From positions 1-64,000 of the forward strand of contig JAKZAN010000210.1 in the NCBI GenBank assembly GCA_023053545.1: DNA of 64,000 nt, written 5' to 3'. A program made the position numbers and the translations under genes. Origin of the DNA: Lepidurus packardi. Its lineage: Eukaryota; Arthropoda; Branchiopoda; Notostraca; Triopsidae. Below the pieces are notes generated by a model. That model was given only the letters and a program-made list of their open reading frames with translations, did not search any database and was not told the DNA's origin. This document shows positions 11,218 to 23,737 of this stretch, piece by piece; within the stretch, counting starts at the first letter, position 1; every line of letters starts with the position of its first letter.

Positions 11218-13056
11218 TCAGCCACCTCTGCAGAACCCGTTCACTGGCCTAGAGAAGTCATTGCAGAGCTCGCACCCTCCTAAAGCTACTTTGCAGTTAT
11301 TGCATCCGTAGTAGTCCTGGCATCGAATGCAGTCTCCGAACTCCTCATCGAACACGAAGTTATTCTCACATACTTTCACATTGCTGTCCAATGTGTTGAT
11401 GCTGCCCATTCTTGCGAACGTTATTCCAGCAGTCTCATCGACCTGGGTCACCGTCAGTTGCGTCTCCAGACAGTTCTTCTGCAGAGTCAGACTGCCCGTG
11501 CACAGACACTTCCCATCAATGCAGATGCCGTTCATGTTGCAGTTATTCACGCAGGTCTTTTTGGACTTGCAATAATTATCAAAGTTTCTGGGACAAGTGA
11601 GAGTGCCAGATAGAAACAGGGGAGCTTTCAAGATCTGTCCGGGCGTATCACAACGCAGTACATTGTTGGCGATCTGAACATAGATCTTACCATCGCTCCC
11701 GCACTTCATTTGGTAGCAACGGTAGTTGAGTGTAGTAGCTTGGAGACCGCGTGACCGGAAATTAGAGTTGAAACAGCGAGAGTTCCACCCGCCAGTCTCG
11801 TTGGCGAGGAGCCTCCTGTTGAGATTCTTCTGGGGGTAGGCAGGGTCGATGCATATGGTATTGGTATAGTATTTCCAGTACTTGCATTCATTGCTGAAGT
11901 CGTCCACCTTGCAGTTTCCGATTGCAGTACCGTCGAAGTCACAGTTAAAAGAGTTGTCAGGACAGTTTTCAGGAGAGGCGTCGCAGGAGTCAAGATCCAA
12001 AAAAGTACAGCCCTTACCCTTTCCCCACAGACTGGGTTCGGCATAATCATAATTAACGTAGGGGTACCAGCCTGTGGAGTCAAGCAGCGCTAGTGTAAAT
12101 CGCGAAAGGAAAGTATTTTTGGTATTGGAGGCAGTCATGTACTAATTTCCTAAGATCTTTCGTTCCCAATGGGAGGCGAGACTGGTGCCATCCTGGTCCT
12201 CAAGCCTGAGTCCTTGATTATTTCTGCATCCAAAGTGATTAGCAATTTCTGCATTGATTTTAGAAGTATTGAGGAAGTCTCCGTTGTCAGTTCTAATCAG
12301 AGGATTTCCGGAAGGATAGATTTCGTACATCAGGGAGGAAAAGCCCAGGATATGCGTCATTTCATGAACCTACAGACCATAGTAAGGGAAGTAGTAATTT
12401 TTATTGGTGGATTTGGTACGCAGACATAGACGATTTGCTGGAAACCTTCCTGATCGAATCTGAGGTTCTGCAGGTTCCAGACCATCACGCCCCAGATCGG
12501 TCGGTTGTTGGATTTCAGGAAAGCGCAGGCAGTCGATTTTGCGATGTACCAAGGCCCATCAGGATTGTTTTCATCCGAAATTACTACTCCGAGGTCGGCC
12601 TTGTTGACACCCTGCGTAGCGTACTTCTCGGGGATCATAACGCTGCTGCACTCTCTGCTGCTATTCAGAGGATAGTAGAGGGTATCCAGTCTTTCGACTG
12701 TCAGCACATTGTAGAAAAGAAGAGCCGAGATGTTGACCATGCGCTTAATGAGATTGATTGAGGCTGTGTCGTTGGTGATTCTGGCGGTGTAGTCAGCGTA
12801 GATGCGTAGACTGGAGAGGGAAGATAATTAGGGAAGTTGGCGAGTCAGGAGGGTTGAAGACGTTTTTGAATGTTTTTTACTTTCCAGTGGTTTTGGAGGA
12901 CGTCTGGAGGAGACGTCGAGCGTAGGGGTCGAGGTCGTCGTAGTAGATCCTGGGCGTCTTTTGTGCGAACTAGTGGTGGACACAGTCATGCGCCAGGCAA
13001 AGAGTGGAGAGAAGAAGGGAGAAGAAAAGCAGTGTGCAGGAAGAAGCGAATCGCAT
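11218..13056 (-). CDS. Leishmanolysin-like zinc metalloprotease (M8)
   Basis: 570 residues. Introns 12811-12880 (70 nt) and about 12370-12425 (56 nt; the donor has alternatives). Residues 1-21 form a signal peptide (MRFASSCTLLFFSLLLSTLC), so the protein is secreted or surface-bound. The catalytic HExxH is HEMTH (about residue 189), just after the second intron, and the third zinc ligand lies in SHWERKILGNEYMTAS, the family hallmark. The Glu of NEYM is coded by TAG (12142-12144). The C-terminal half is Cys-rich with an EGF-like block (CVNNCNMNGICIDGKCLC). Leishmanolysin families are large in ciliates and act as surface or secreted proteases. I see no clear GPI signal. Confidence 0.93.
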
Positions 13057-13657
13057 AATTTTTAACTCCAAAAAAGGAAAAAGAACAGCCAATGTGAATA
13101 AATAATGATAATATCAGCTATATCGGATAGGCAGTGAAATATATAGAGAGAGGCCGAGCCAAATCGAGTATCGTTTCACTGATAAATATATAGGGGGATG
13201 TTGTACTGTGTTTGGACCAGATAAGAATAGTATTTTTGCTGCGAGGCACAACTCCCAACCTATAACCCCCCAAACAGAGGCGTGCTGGGCAATACTAGTA
13301 TTATACTTCATTACTAATAAGGGGAATATATATCGTGCATGTGGTTGGAAGGATCTATCGATCTAGTCTCAGCATCTATTGCTAGCATCGCCTTCTGATC
13401 ATATCATTCATTATCATAGGAGCCCAACTGGAATCACCGACCCAATAATCAACATCAACACTATTTGTAAATCTACCTACTCCCCTTATGACCGACTATC
13501 GCTCATGGTCTCCGGTACCCACAGCATCAGCATATTTTGACCACCCAACATAAACTATTTTGCCTTTATTTTAATTTTTAGCTTTTTCGTCATTCCTCGG
13601 GTCCTATATAGAATAGATAAACTATACATCGTTTATAATTTTACCCCAGGCACTCCG
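13057..13657. other. Divergent intergenic region
   Basis: About 600 bp between the 5' ends of the leishmanolysin and MORN genes. It is AT-rich with several short tracts and an imperfect TATA-rich stretch near 13130-13200. No ORF under TGA-only stops looks coding. Confidence 0.5.
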
Positions 13658-14708
13658 ATGGGCACTTGCTCTAACTGCTGCCACTAACGCCCTGACCAGG
13701 CGACCCGTGATATCCTCATCAACATGCACCAGCAGTTTCCTGCGCCTGGCTCCCAGTACAAACCAGTCAACGGAGTCATCGACATGACCACTCCTGTTCG
13801 CAAAATCTATCGCCAACTCAGTACATCCTCCTCCCTCTCAATAGTTGTAACCCACTTATCCTTATCCAAGAATCACAGAGCACCAAATCTGTAAACCGAG
13901 TTCTCCACTCAACCCCGAGTCCTCAATCATCTCTGAAAAATCTAATCAGTTCAATGTCGTCAGTTCGGGCATTCAGACAAGCATCATCAATAAAAACCAA
14001 ACCTACTACTCCTTCGAAAAGCAAGCCTACTACACAGGAGAGTGGGATACCTCGGCAACTCACCCAGAAGGTTATGGCAAAATGGTATTTGACAGCGGAT
14101 CCTACTACGAAGGAACATGGCTGCGGGGCAACATGCATGGCTTTCGCTGTCTGTTCGTATTCTCAGATGGGGACTACTATCTCGGCGACTTCTGCAAGGG
14201 TGTAGCATCAGGACACGGCTAGTACAAAAGCAACCAGGGCTGCAGCTATGAGGGGTCCTGGAAAAATAATCTACCCGAAGGCCTCGGAACCGAAACCCGT
14301 CAGCACGGGGGAAAGTACGAGGGGATGTTCGAAGCAGGCGAAAAGCATGGCTCCGGCAAGATGCATTGGGACGACGGGTCAGTCTACATCGGAGAGTTCC
14401 AGCGTAACCGTCTGCACGGCTACGGCACTCTGAGAAACTTCGAATACACCTACGAAGGGGAGTTCATGAACGGGGTGAAGGAAGGGCGAGGCAAGATCCG
14501 GTGCACAGAGGGCATAGTATACTAGGGACAGTTCAGCAAGGACAAGCGTGAAGGACAGGGCAGAATGGAGTGGCCTGATGGGCTGGTGTTCAAGGGCCGG
14601 TTCGCAGAGGACAAACCCGTAGGGCAAGGGCTGGTGTTAACAGAGGACGGCTCGGAGAGGAGATGCTAGTGGGAAGATGGTAGACTAGTGGTTCTGGAGG
14701 GTTAATGA
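13658..14708 (+). CDS. MORN-repeat protein
   Basis: About 333 residues. Residues about 145-320 hold seven to eight MORN repeats (YYEGTWLRGNMHG, YEGSWKNNLPEGLG, YEGMFEAGEKHGSG, YIGEFQRNRLHGYG, YEGEFMNGVKEGRG, YEGQFSKDKREGQG, FKGRFAEDKPVGQG). MORN repeats bind lipids or proteins; many such proteins serve cilia (RSPH1) or the membrane cortex. The N-terminus (MGTCSNCCHE) is Cys-rich and could be lipidated (Gly2). The two parts are in different frames and an intron at about 13796-13844 (49 nt) restores the frame; that splice is inferred from frame and GT..AG only. TGA is at 14706-14708. Confidence 0.85.
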
Positions 14709-15350
14709 GGCAAGATAATAGTAGAACAGATAGGAGAACAATAGGTATAGGGATACAGTGATGGGATACATTTTGAAGAGTAGAATCTGGAAAATAGGGT
14801 AGTCATTAGGAAGAATTATAGTGTAAGAAGGGAGAAGTTATGCATTGAAGTATATTTCTATACACAAGTACGTTTGTTTATAGATTGAGAATGAATCTGT
14901 GTTGCCGTTTAAATGATAACTATATAGGCAGAAGAAGAAATATCGATTAGAGTCCTCCAAAATATAGAAGACTCGAGTAGTTAGAGTACGTTATTACTGC
15001 ACACTCCCAATACTCACGAAATACACACGAATAACAATCAGAAAAGCATAACACATAACCACTAGTCTGTAGTTACACCGACCCAGAACAAACACAACCC
15101 TCTATTAATTATGCTAATGTACAGGACATGGTCAGGCGAAAGTAAAATCTAAATCGGCATCCAGCCAGAGAAACAGACGAGCAGCACAAAGGGAACACAT
15201 CAAAATAGATGCAGCCGGACCTCACAACTCCAAAAACAAAGAAATTTGTTTTTATTATACATTGTGACGGGGGTCTGTCTGTTCTCTGTTTTTCATGTGC
15301 GTGTGCTCCTTCGTTTCTCTAACATACATACGCAATCAAGCAAAAGAGAA
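14709..15350. other. Convergent intergenic region
   Basis: About 640 bp between the 3' ends of the MORN gene and the A20/AN1 gene. It is AT-rich, with a more GC-balanced stretch from about 15130 to 15240. I see no gene. Confidence 0.5.
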
Positions 15351-15814
15351 TCAGATCTGAGTAATCTTAGAGGCAGCCACTTTCGTAATCTCTTTAGCCA
15401 GCTTTACCTGGCCAAGTTTACGGTAGTCTACGCTGCACTTGTGCTCCTCGGGCAGTCGGTGGAGGTTGCAGAAGGTCATCGTGCACTTGCAGTCGTAGCC
15501 CATCAGTCCTACCTTCTTATTGCACGCGAAACACCTAGACTTGTCTACTGGCTTGGCTGCCACCTCGGGTTGTTCGGGGGCGGGGCTTTCGACGATGCTT
15601 TCGATCTTGGGAGTGACTGGGACTTCGACTGGCCTGGAGATTTCGAGAGGCTTAGATGCGGTGACATTGTTTTGTTTTCTGAGGGGGGTTATTGAGGATG
15701 AGGATACTTGAAGCAGGAAGAGCAGAGCCAGTTGGTGGCCTGGGTGCCGAAGAATGTTTTGCAGGAGGCACAGTTGCGAGAGGCAGAGGTGTCTTGGTTT
15801 TGTTGCACGTTCAT
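15351..15814 (-). CDS. A20/AN1 zinc-finger protein (ZFAND5/6, SAP type)
   Basis: 144 residues, one 29-nt intron (15679-15707). Residues about 14-37 form an A20-type finger: CASCKTFFGTQATNWLCSSC followed by F (Cx2C...Cx2CF). Residues about 88-128 form an AN1 finger: CFACNKKVGLMGYDCKC then FCNLHRLPEEHKC, with the canonical Cx2C..CxC..Cx2H..HxC ligands. Proteins with one A20 and one AN1 finger bind ubiquitin and regulate stress responses and the proteasome. The length matches the family. The linker is Pro/Glu/Val-rich. TGA is at 15351-15353. Confidence 0.92.
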
Positions 15815-16573
15815 GGGGGTACTGGAGGTGGAAGAGTGGGTGTTTGTTTTGTATATTTTTGAGTATTATAGGAGGGTAGGGGGAGGAGAGTAGGATTTTA
15901 ATAATAGGCGATAATTATTTGTAAATTTTAATTTATTGATTGATGCTTGTTAGAAATAGGCATGCGTATTTAGAATAACAGAGAAGAAGAGTGGGTGCTA
16001 TGAAAAGAGAATAGCGTGGGCACCCCTATTATTATTATACCAGCATCGAGTGTTTGTCCAGTCTGCTTAGTGCACATCGGTGACACAATTAAAAAATATA
16101 TAAACCTGTATCAGGATGTCCAGGCACACCGGTCAGAATTACTTGTCATATCTCTACCGTTTAATTAATCGACATCTCTTCCTTTCTGCTTTTTTAAACA
16201 TCAGACACGCAAAAACATCAACCACTCAATAAATTAGGCGTTAGCTCTTTGCCTTTTAATTTTATTTATCAGCCACAGCCTCTCCATTCCGAGGGCCACT
16301 CCCGACTGCCTCCCATTTCGTGGGTCTGCATGCCTGGACCTCCCCCTCGCCGACCTGCATCGCCCTCCCACCCTACACATCGCCGTCCACCATCTAATAT
16401 TTCTTCTCATCTACCCTTCTAACTACTACTTAATATTTTCCGTCGATCCAGGCTTCCCCGTCCTTCTTTTCTTGGAAACCTTACAAATAATTCGCTAAAA
16501 TAAACTACTCCCATCAGACTGTCGATTCGATGTGCTGCACCCCAAAGCCATCTCTTCGTGGGATCTCGTCGAA
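15815..16573. other. Long intergenic region with a GC-rich island
   Basis: About 760 bp. Most is AT-rich, but 16265-16395 is clearly GC- and C-rich and does not read as a convincing protein in any frame. It could be a structured RNA gene or a 3' UTR element of the CD36 gene. Confidence 0.45.
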
Positions 16574-19500
16574 TTATTCCACTGCTACCGACTCATTCAG
16601 CCGACTCGAATTCTCTGCTGGAGCATCCTGATGTTCTTCCTGCAGTGAGATCTCCATTCTATCACCCCGTGTTTCCTTGGCTCGCTTAGCATCTCTTTTG
16701 CGTACGAGCTGCAGGCCTGCTGTGATCATCATGAATACTCCCGATAACACTGCGCATACCACAGTAATAATCACACGGGCCTTTTTGGCAGCCTTCAACG
16801 GGCCGAAGAACTTGTCGACTGCACTGGATGAGATATTTCCAGATCTGAAGAGTGAGAACACAGGTAGCATATAGGTGCCGTTGCGCTCAAAGAGTTCGTC
16901 CGAGGTGAAGTAGTAGTTGCCCTGCAAAAAGATAGTAGCACAGAAAGAGGTGCCGGTGTTGGGCTCGATGTGGATGTACATGTCGTCCCAGATGTTAGCC
17001 TCCTGTTTGTGAAGTCCGGATTCATCATAGATCTCGATCAGCTGCGACCAGTTGGCTGGGGCGCCATAGAAGTGCGACTTCGAAATAAACAGGGGCACGC
17101 CATTGATGCTGGACTCGTTCACAAACCCAGTATAGTGTTGGAAGTACTTCTCATTTTTAGGCAGATCGTATTGGTTGGCGTAGAGTTCAGGGTCCACCCT
17201 ACATTGGTAGATCTCCATGCCGAATCTCTCGATGGTCTTTTCGTAATTGGCCTTACCATAACGGTACAGCGATGTGATGTAGATGGAGATATTGTTAGCA
17301 GTCGGATCTGGCAATAGTCCTGGGGCTGCCTGGAAAGCATCTGTGCCGACAAAGTGATCCGGTTGCATCCAAGGATTGACTAAATCACTGTTAATATTGT
17401 TTCCGTCGAATGACTCCTCGTAGAAAGTGATCTTATCTGTGTGATTGATGGTGCGATAGAAACGGGTAATGTTGCGATCGCTCTTGCCGGTATACACCGA
17501 CTGAGGGTTGAGTTTGGCCTATTCACGGGTGGCATTGGGTTCATTCAAGGAAATCACAGCCTTAATACTGGGATTTCCACCTTGTTTGGGGTCCATCTCC
17601 TTCAGCTGCAAAAGGAAAGGATCCTCATAACCGAACACGAGTTCCTGAGCACTTCTCTCCTGGGTAATGCCTCCGAAGCCAACTTCTATCATAACATACT
17701 TGATATAGCTCTTGAGGATATCAATATTCTATGACTTCCAGGGGAATCTTGAGGCGAATTTCGAGGGATCCTTCTCTAAAATCATCTACTGAATGACAGG
17801 CCCACTGAATATGTAGTCATAGCTGAGGAGTTGGGCGAGTTCCGGCGCAGTAGGTCTGTAAGTAAACTACTGTTCCGTATCCTTGAGGAAATAGGAGAAC
17901 TCGAAAGAGGGCAGATCAGAGTTCCAGGCGTTGATTGTGTCAGCAGGGTCTCGATCAGTCATCTCGAAAATAGGTCTGCGGGTGATTTCCGAGTGGTTCC
18001 ATTGCTTCAAAGCCAGTTCATATTTGGAACACCTGGGTGCTGGAGTCAGATCACAATCGTAGTAATCGTCAAGATCGGCATGACAGTCATCTATCAAAGT
18101 GCGGAGGGAGTCCTCATTTTGATCAGGGTTTGGATCACAGAACTGGGCCATCTGCATATCAGTCAACTCGTATTTGCGTCTGAAGTCTTCCCAAGAACTT
18201 CCGTACTCATTATCGCAGAATGAGGTCCATGAGAGGATCGTTTATGAGTTTTCAAAGTGAACCCCTTCACAGATGGCAGCTGCAGCAGCAGGGTTGATGC
18301 CGAATACTGTGCTGTTGATGAATTTGTTGCAAGTCTCATATTTCTCCAAGAGTCTGGAGGCGAGCTTTTTGGAAATCAGCAGATCATAAATATAGTCTTG
18401 GGTGGATTAGAAGGAAAGAGAAAGTGCCTGGCTCGAGACACCTCCGATACCCGCGATACCTTTCGATCCGTGAATGGACTGTTTGAGTGCGAACTCCTTT
18501 GTGATATACTTTATCCAGTACCAAAGCACAACAGCCTCGGCATTGCTTTCAGTCTTGAATCTCTTCATGATCTCTACTAGAGGGGAGGCATCCTGATGGT
18601 TCATCTCGAATTTGTTACCCTGTTCCCATAAGAAGTCGATGTTGCCGATATTTAAGAGGCATTCTGGCTGGTGATCGCATTCGAACCAACTGGATAGTTG
18701 GTCCAGGGTATAAGCTACAGCCTGATAAGTGTCATTGCTCCCCGGGTACTCAGTCGGGAATACAAATTTAAGATAGTTTGAAATCTCAGGGTATCCTGCA
18801 CAAGTGTGGTTTTGAGTGCAGATGGATTGAATAGGGTCGGTTCCTGGTGGGGGATTGCTAGTAATACCGGCACTGCCAAGCTGGACAAGTGCCATATGGA
18901 TATTGCTACATTCGATGCTATCTCCGCAATACCAGTTACTAATGATGTTCTCGACGGTTTGGGAATCTTGTTTGATGGTCTCCAGAAGTGGATTGAGCTG
19001 GGCCGCTTCGAGAGCAAAGTAATTCATTAAGACTGTATAGGCTCCAGAATCAAAGTCTCTGGCAGCCTGTACCCAGATGCCGAATGTGTCAGGGCCTAGT
19101 CCATAAACCTTATCAGTCAATATAAAATTGATGGTATTGCTGTCAATCCCTAAGCTTTTCAGCAATAGTGTTGTTGTTTTATTATCTGGGAAGAACTGCT
19201 GGGCTACTCCCTGACCCAGGACAGTGTCTTTAAGGGTATCTCTGAGGGATGGGTAGAGTTGGCCCAAGGCTTGAATTGTGAAGGTTGAGTAGGCCTGACC
19301 CTGCAGCTGGTACCAAAAACCCAAAGGACCCAGATTAAGTACCTTGACTTTTTGGTTGGTATCTCTAGTCTTCTCATGGAACCCAAAATGGAGCCAGAAG
19401 TCAAAGTCGATAGCGTTGGAGTCGTTGACGTAATTGATATTTATGAAGTCCTGATACTCGATATAGGTGTAGCCTGCAATCTCCTGAAATACGGGTTTCT

Positions 19501-19804
19501 CATTCTTATACAGGAAGCCTTTGGCGTTGGTAAAGTTGAAGAAAGTGTAATTTCGCACAGTGATAGTCTCGGTATCTCCTGGGATGTGTCCCCAGAGACC
19601 CTCAGTCTACGGGACCATTACTATACCATCGGAGGCTAACTTTTTAACTAGACCTGGCAGGATGATGGGGATGACGATGGCCAGGACGAGTAAGAGTACG
19701 GCTGCGACAGCGCAAGTCCAGACACAACAAGTTTTGAGCTTGGGATTGCGAGGCTGGAATGACTTCTAGATAAGAGGTTATGTGGATTCCGAAGCAGTGG
19801 ACAT
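16574..19804 (-). CDS. CD36-family scavenger receptor-like protein, very long (1076 aa)
   Basis: A single uninterrupted frame of 1077 codons with start ATG 19804 and TGA 16574-16576. The topology matches CD36/SR-B/LIMP-2: a short cytosolic N-terminus, TM about 27-50 (CVWTCAVAAVLLLVLAIVIP), a large ectodomain with many NxS/T sites and cysteines, a C-terminal TM about 1010-1033 and a charged tail. Family-like strands include NEKPVFQEIAGYTYIEYQDF and, near the end, FLQGNYYFTSDELFERNGTY. Usual family length is about 470-520 residues, so the ectodomain is roughly doubled, with an insert rich in Cys and Asp/Asn between about 380 and 700. In LIMP-2/CD36 the ectodomain carries lipids or binds cargo; a role here in endocytic uptake is inference. 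Confidence 0.78.
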
Positions 19805-20107
19805 ATGTTGTTTAAAGTCGGTAGATATATAATATATACTGAAGTGTTAGAGATAATCTATGTTCGTACGGGTTCCTACAAAAATAAGCAAACCCATTCA
19901 TCATTTGTGGCTTCAAATATGGTATAAATTAAAAAGCTAACCACTCGTATCCAGGAAAATAAGTAACTAATACTACAGAACAACTGAGTAGGCTTCCATC
20001 ACCAGCGGTAGACCTCCAGGCAGTGTTGCTACTCTTCATCTTGTTCAGTTATCTTGTCTTTTAGATTCAGTTTGTCATTCAGATACTTCAGCAAATTCAG
20101 GTCTGCC
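19805..20107. other. Intergenic region
   Basis: About 300 bp between the CD36-like gene (5' end) and the stop of the next minus-strand gene. A 67-codon ORF in another frame (19999-20205 region) overlaps the C-terminus of that gene and was judged a shadow. Confidence 0.45.
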
Positions 20108-21088
20108 TCATCCATCTCCATCATACGGTATTTCTTGAAGCTGCTCGGCACTCGACTCACTGTCATTCCTACTATCGTCTTGTATTGTTTTTTACTACCC
20201 GCCATGTGTTTTCTTCGGGTTAGTTGACACACTGTCCCTTGGGTTGGTTTATGGGTTATCGGAAATAGGAATCCCCGTGGCGGAATTTTGACTTGTGAAA
20301 CTTCTGTCCTTGCTCTTCCACTTCTCTTGGCTGGGTACCCGCTCCTATCCCTTTTGATAAAGGAGGTTGAAGGTGCGAGTACTATGATTAATGCAACTGC
20401 TGCTATTGATATCTTCTTTCTTCCGTAGGATAGACATTGATTTTTTGCAGATATTCGGATGAAACGTACATTCTTCGGCTTCCTTATCCTCCCACTTCAG
20501 ATACTCTTTCTGCACACGATTCGCAGACTTGTGGTATCGGTCAGTGCTGTTCACAAACTTGCTGCTACTTCTGTCCTGTCGGATTTTGGCAGGACTTCCA
20601 AGACAGATTTCTGTAGCCCTGGGTCTTGGTGGCTTATGAGTGAGCAGGCTGGCTCTAGAGTCTTCGATTGTCGAGTAATGGAAGCTGTCGTTCTTGGATA
20701 TGGAGAGTCGAGAAGCAGCATCGTTCCTGGTGATTGCATTGTTAGCAGATCGCAAAGTCGATGGTTTTTTGGGCAGTGAGGACAGTGGACAGTTAATTTG
20801 TACACTTTTGGCATCAATACTGAAGAGGTTAGCTTTGGACTCGGTCTCCTTGTTGTTTTTGTCCAGCATTTTGGAGAAGGCATCTTTGAGGCAAGGGACA
20901 TCGGGCTTATAGGCGGGGTTGGAGTTGTCAGGGAGGTCATGGAAGCTGGGACAATGCTGATAGTCCTCGTTGCCGAGTTGAGAAAGGTTGACATCGAGTT
21001 TATATGCGACTCGGGACTGGTTCCTGACTCTCGAAGGACATTAATTCTAATCCAACTCCTGGGCGAGGAGTGAATGGGACATGTTCAT
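20108..21088 (-). CDS. Basic Ser/Asn-rich protein with EECTFHPNI motif
   Basis: 326 residues, no intron, start ATG 21088 (MNMSHSLLAQELDENE) and TGA 20108-20110. Mostly low complexity and basic, rich in Ser, Asn, Lys and Arg. About two thirds along is WEDKEAEECTFHPNICKKS. The E-C-T-F-x-P motif recurs in many protist proteins, several of which are linked to cilia or basal bodies. No enzyme domain is seen. Several TAR codons, including ones in the C-terminal part, must be read through to reach the TGA. Function unknown. Confidence 0.65.
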
Positions 21089-21478
21089 TTTCCTGCGAAG
21101 AGGAGCAGAGACTATGTATCGATCGGCCTTCATCTGGAATATTGGGATAAGCAGAATCCTAGTGGGTGTGGGATTATGGGAATAGTGTAGATTACTGTCC
21201 AATTTAGAATGATAGGCAAAGAAACAGCTAGATTAATAAAAGTTAGTTCGAAGCGAGCGACTAAAATTTTATATACACACCCAGATGCCTCCCAAATAAC
21301 TTCACTTAATTCACTAATCCATTGGGAATACCAATGCAACCTTATCTGTGTCTTTTGCTTTAGCATTACCAAAGATAACTTAGAAATGGGTGTAGGAGAA
21401 CAAACGATATAAGATGCGAGGAAATAGAAAAATTGTATTGAATTGATCTGGTAGATTTATGTACTAAAGAGTTTTTGG
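21089..21478. other. Intergenic region
   Basis: About 390 bp of AT-rich sequence between two minus-strand genes (5' flank of one, 3' flank of the other). No gene is visible. Confidence 0.5.
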
Positions 21479-23281
21479 TCAGTGGCGTCTCGATGCACCG
21501 GATTTCGTGTAGAGGCCCGTCTACTTGTAAATCTGGTGCAGGTCAATCCTTTTCCGTGTTTCCTACTACTACATATCCCGGACCATGTCTCTTGTGTCCT
21601 TCTGCAGCATGTACACATGTGGTCGACTTCCTGATTTGGATAATCCTGTATCCTTGACACTAGCCTGACTGCTTCCATACGGAATACTATTTGCGCCTTT
21701 CGTGTTGTTTTTGTTGTTGATAGCTCCGACTGACCTGTTGTTGGAAAGCATAGGGTTGTTCGAAACACTTTTCTGGTGGTTGACAGTTTTACTCTGGCTG
21801 ACTACGCTATTGGCCAGAGTATCTATTGGGTATTTTTAGCTAGGCGCTATATCCCTTGATCGAGACTTCTGCCCCTCTAAGGCTTGATAACCAGAATCGA
21901 AGGTTTACTAATGCCTGTTCTCGAAATAGCGTTCGATGGCATTTTCGATTGGTTTGCTGGTATGAGTTTGTTTGATAGGGGAATTAGTGGCGATGATATC
22001 ATCGTCTTATGAGTAATCAAAATTCCTAGTAGGCTTGTATGGGCTATAGCGTTGGTTCTTAGCTGGATCTTACTGCAGGTTCCACGGGGCCGCTTTACTG
22101 CTGTTAATCTGGTTAGTCGATGGACTACGACTGCGAATGTCTTTACCGACACCCATACTTTTAATGTTATAAACTTCACTCAACGGGGACTTGCTTCTAC
22201 TGGAGACTAGATTCGGTTCCGCCATTTCTTCAGGAGGCAAGTCAGTCATGATATCCTTATCTTCAGATTTGAGGATATAGTTTCTGTCGATGAACTTGTT
22301 CTGGAAGTAGATCGACCTCAGATGTAATTCCCGCCTGTAGTCTTTAACTAACAGCTGCGGGTCTGCCTTAGAAAATGTCTTCGCCTGTCCCAGGACCTCA
22401 GAGTCTTTGGTCCTATGGTTGTAGATTATTCCGATATTCCTCAGCTCTCCGTTTCTGAACACTCCGTCTTGAAAACCACCATCATTATCGTACCTGCGTC
22501 CTATGCTTGTCATCTCCCCTTTGGAGTAGTTACCGCACTCTTTGAATTTTGATTCGAGGATCTGTTGGACTTGTAGTATGCAACCTAGCCCTTCTGGCCT
22601 GCCTTCTAAGTCCACAAATCCGTAGTACCTCTGGAATTTGTTACGATCAGGCATATTGATTTCTACGAATCCACAAGCCTCCGCGCTACCTAGATACGTG
22701 ATTGTGTTGGTCAGATAATCGGACAGACTCAATGATTAACTCGGGAACGAGTTTTGGAGGATCTGTATTAACTGCTGCTCGGAATAGTACTTAGTCTCAA
22801 GAGGCCTTCCAACTTTCTTTCCGCGATTATAGTTAATAGTAATAGCTATCGAGGCTTCCTTATCGACCAGGACAACTTTTCCCTGGAGCAGATTGTCCTT
22901 GAAGTATCCGTAGACAGAATTGTACTGTTGGTGTCCCGATCTGCTTTTGATGGGTCTCTTGTTTTCAGGCCGAATGATGACATTGAAGCCATTGAGGTTA
23001 TTATTGGTTGCGCACCCGAAGACTGCGAAGTCGTGAGCAAACATTGCGAATTTACCATTGATCCTGTCCTGTTTCCACTATCCTGAAAATCAAATTTATC
23101 AAACATCGTCAAGAATGCAATTGGATATTGGAAATGCAGTAGTGTTGGTGGACGAGTTGTTGTTACCCACAATCACGTTAGCGTCGTCGGTGACCAGCAT
23201 GCCGAAGCCCTCGAGAGAGTCTTAGTTTTTTTGTCCTTGGTATTGTGCGTTACGATAGTGAGCATGATCAATTCCCTTCAT
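21479..23281 (-). CDS. MORN-like N-terminus plus disordered tail, 572 aa
   Basis: Start ATG 23281 (MKGIDHAHYRNAQYQGQ), one intron 23083-23166 (84 nt), TGA 21479-21481. The first 200 residues contain degenerate MORN-type units (YQGQKNEDSLEGFG, GEWKQDRINGKFAMF, YNSVYGYFKDNLLQGKVVL, YYGFVDLEGRPEGLG). The intron splits one of them cleanly (G-E-W-K), which supports the splice. From about residue 330 on, the protein is disordered, rich in Ser/Asn/Lys, with short acidic clusters of consecutive TAR-coded Glu. It is probably a cytoskeletal or cortical scaffold. It is the second MORN-type gene on this chromosome but is not obviously paralogous to the one at 13658. Confidence 0.72.
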
Positions 23282-23737
23282 AGCGTATTAGTGGTATTAT
23301 TCTTTCAACGGTACTGTTGCTTTGATTAATTTTTTGAAGTTTGTCCTATATTTCGACTGGACTAGTCTTTTTGACATCATTAGACAAAACAAAAAGGTTC
23401 ATGTACATAAAGACATAGCATCCAATCCAGTAAAGCCCCCCTCAAGAGTTCAAGATCAGTATCTACGTACCCACATTACAACCCAAAACAAAATACACAC
23501 AATCTCTAAATGATAATTGTTAAGTAAACACGTGATATCCCTTCATATAGTGTAACAAATGTAGCTTTCGGCTAAGCCCTATAATAATACTGTTTCTCTA
23601 TCAATAGTTAAATATTATTATAGGTGTTTCCTCCATCATAACTTTTAGTTTCCTCCTACTGCCTACCAACAAACTTAAACACAACATTTTTTACACTATA
23701 ATCACGAAAATTACTCATCTAAGCTATTATCCAACAT
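23282..23737. other. Divergent intergenic region
   Basis: About 455 bp between two divergent genes, AT-rich. I see no RNA gene or ORF. Confidence 0.5.

Noticed and set aside
19999-20232. Separate 60-70 residue minus-strand gene (MAGSKKQYK...)
   Set aside because: It overlaps the in-frame continuation of the EECTF-motif gene, which runs without interruption to TGA 20108.
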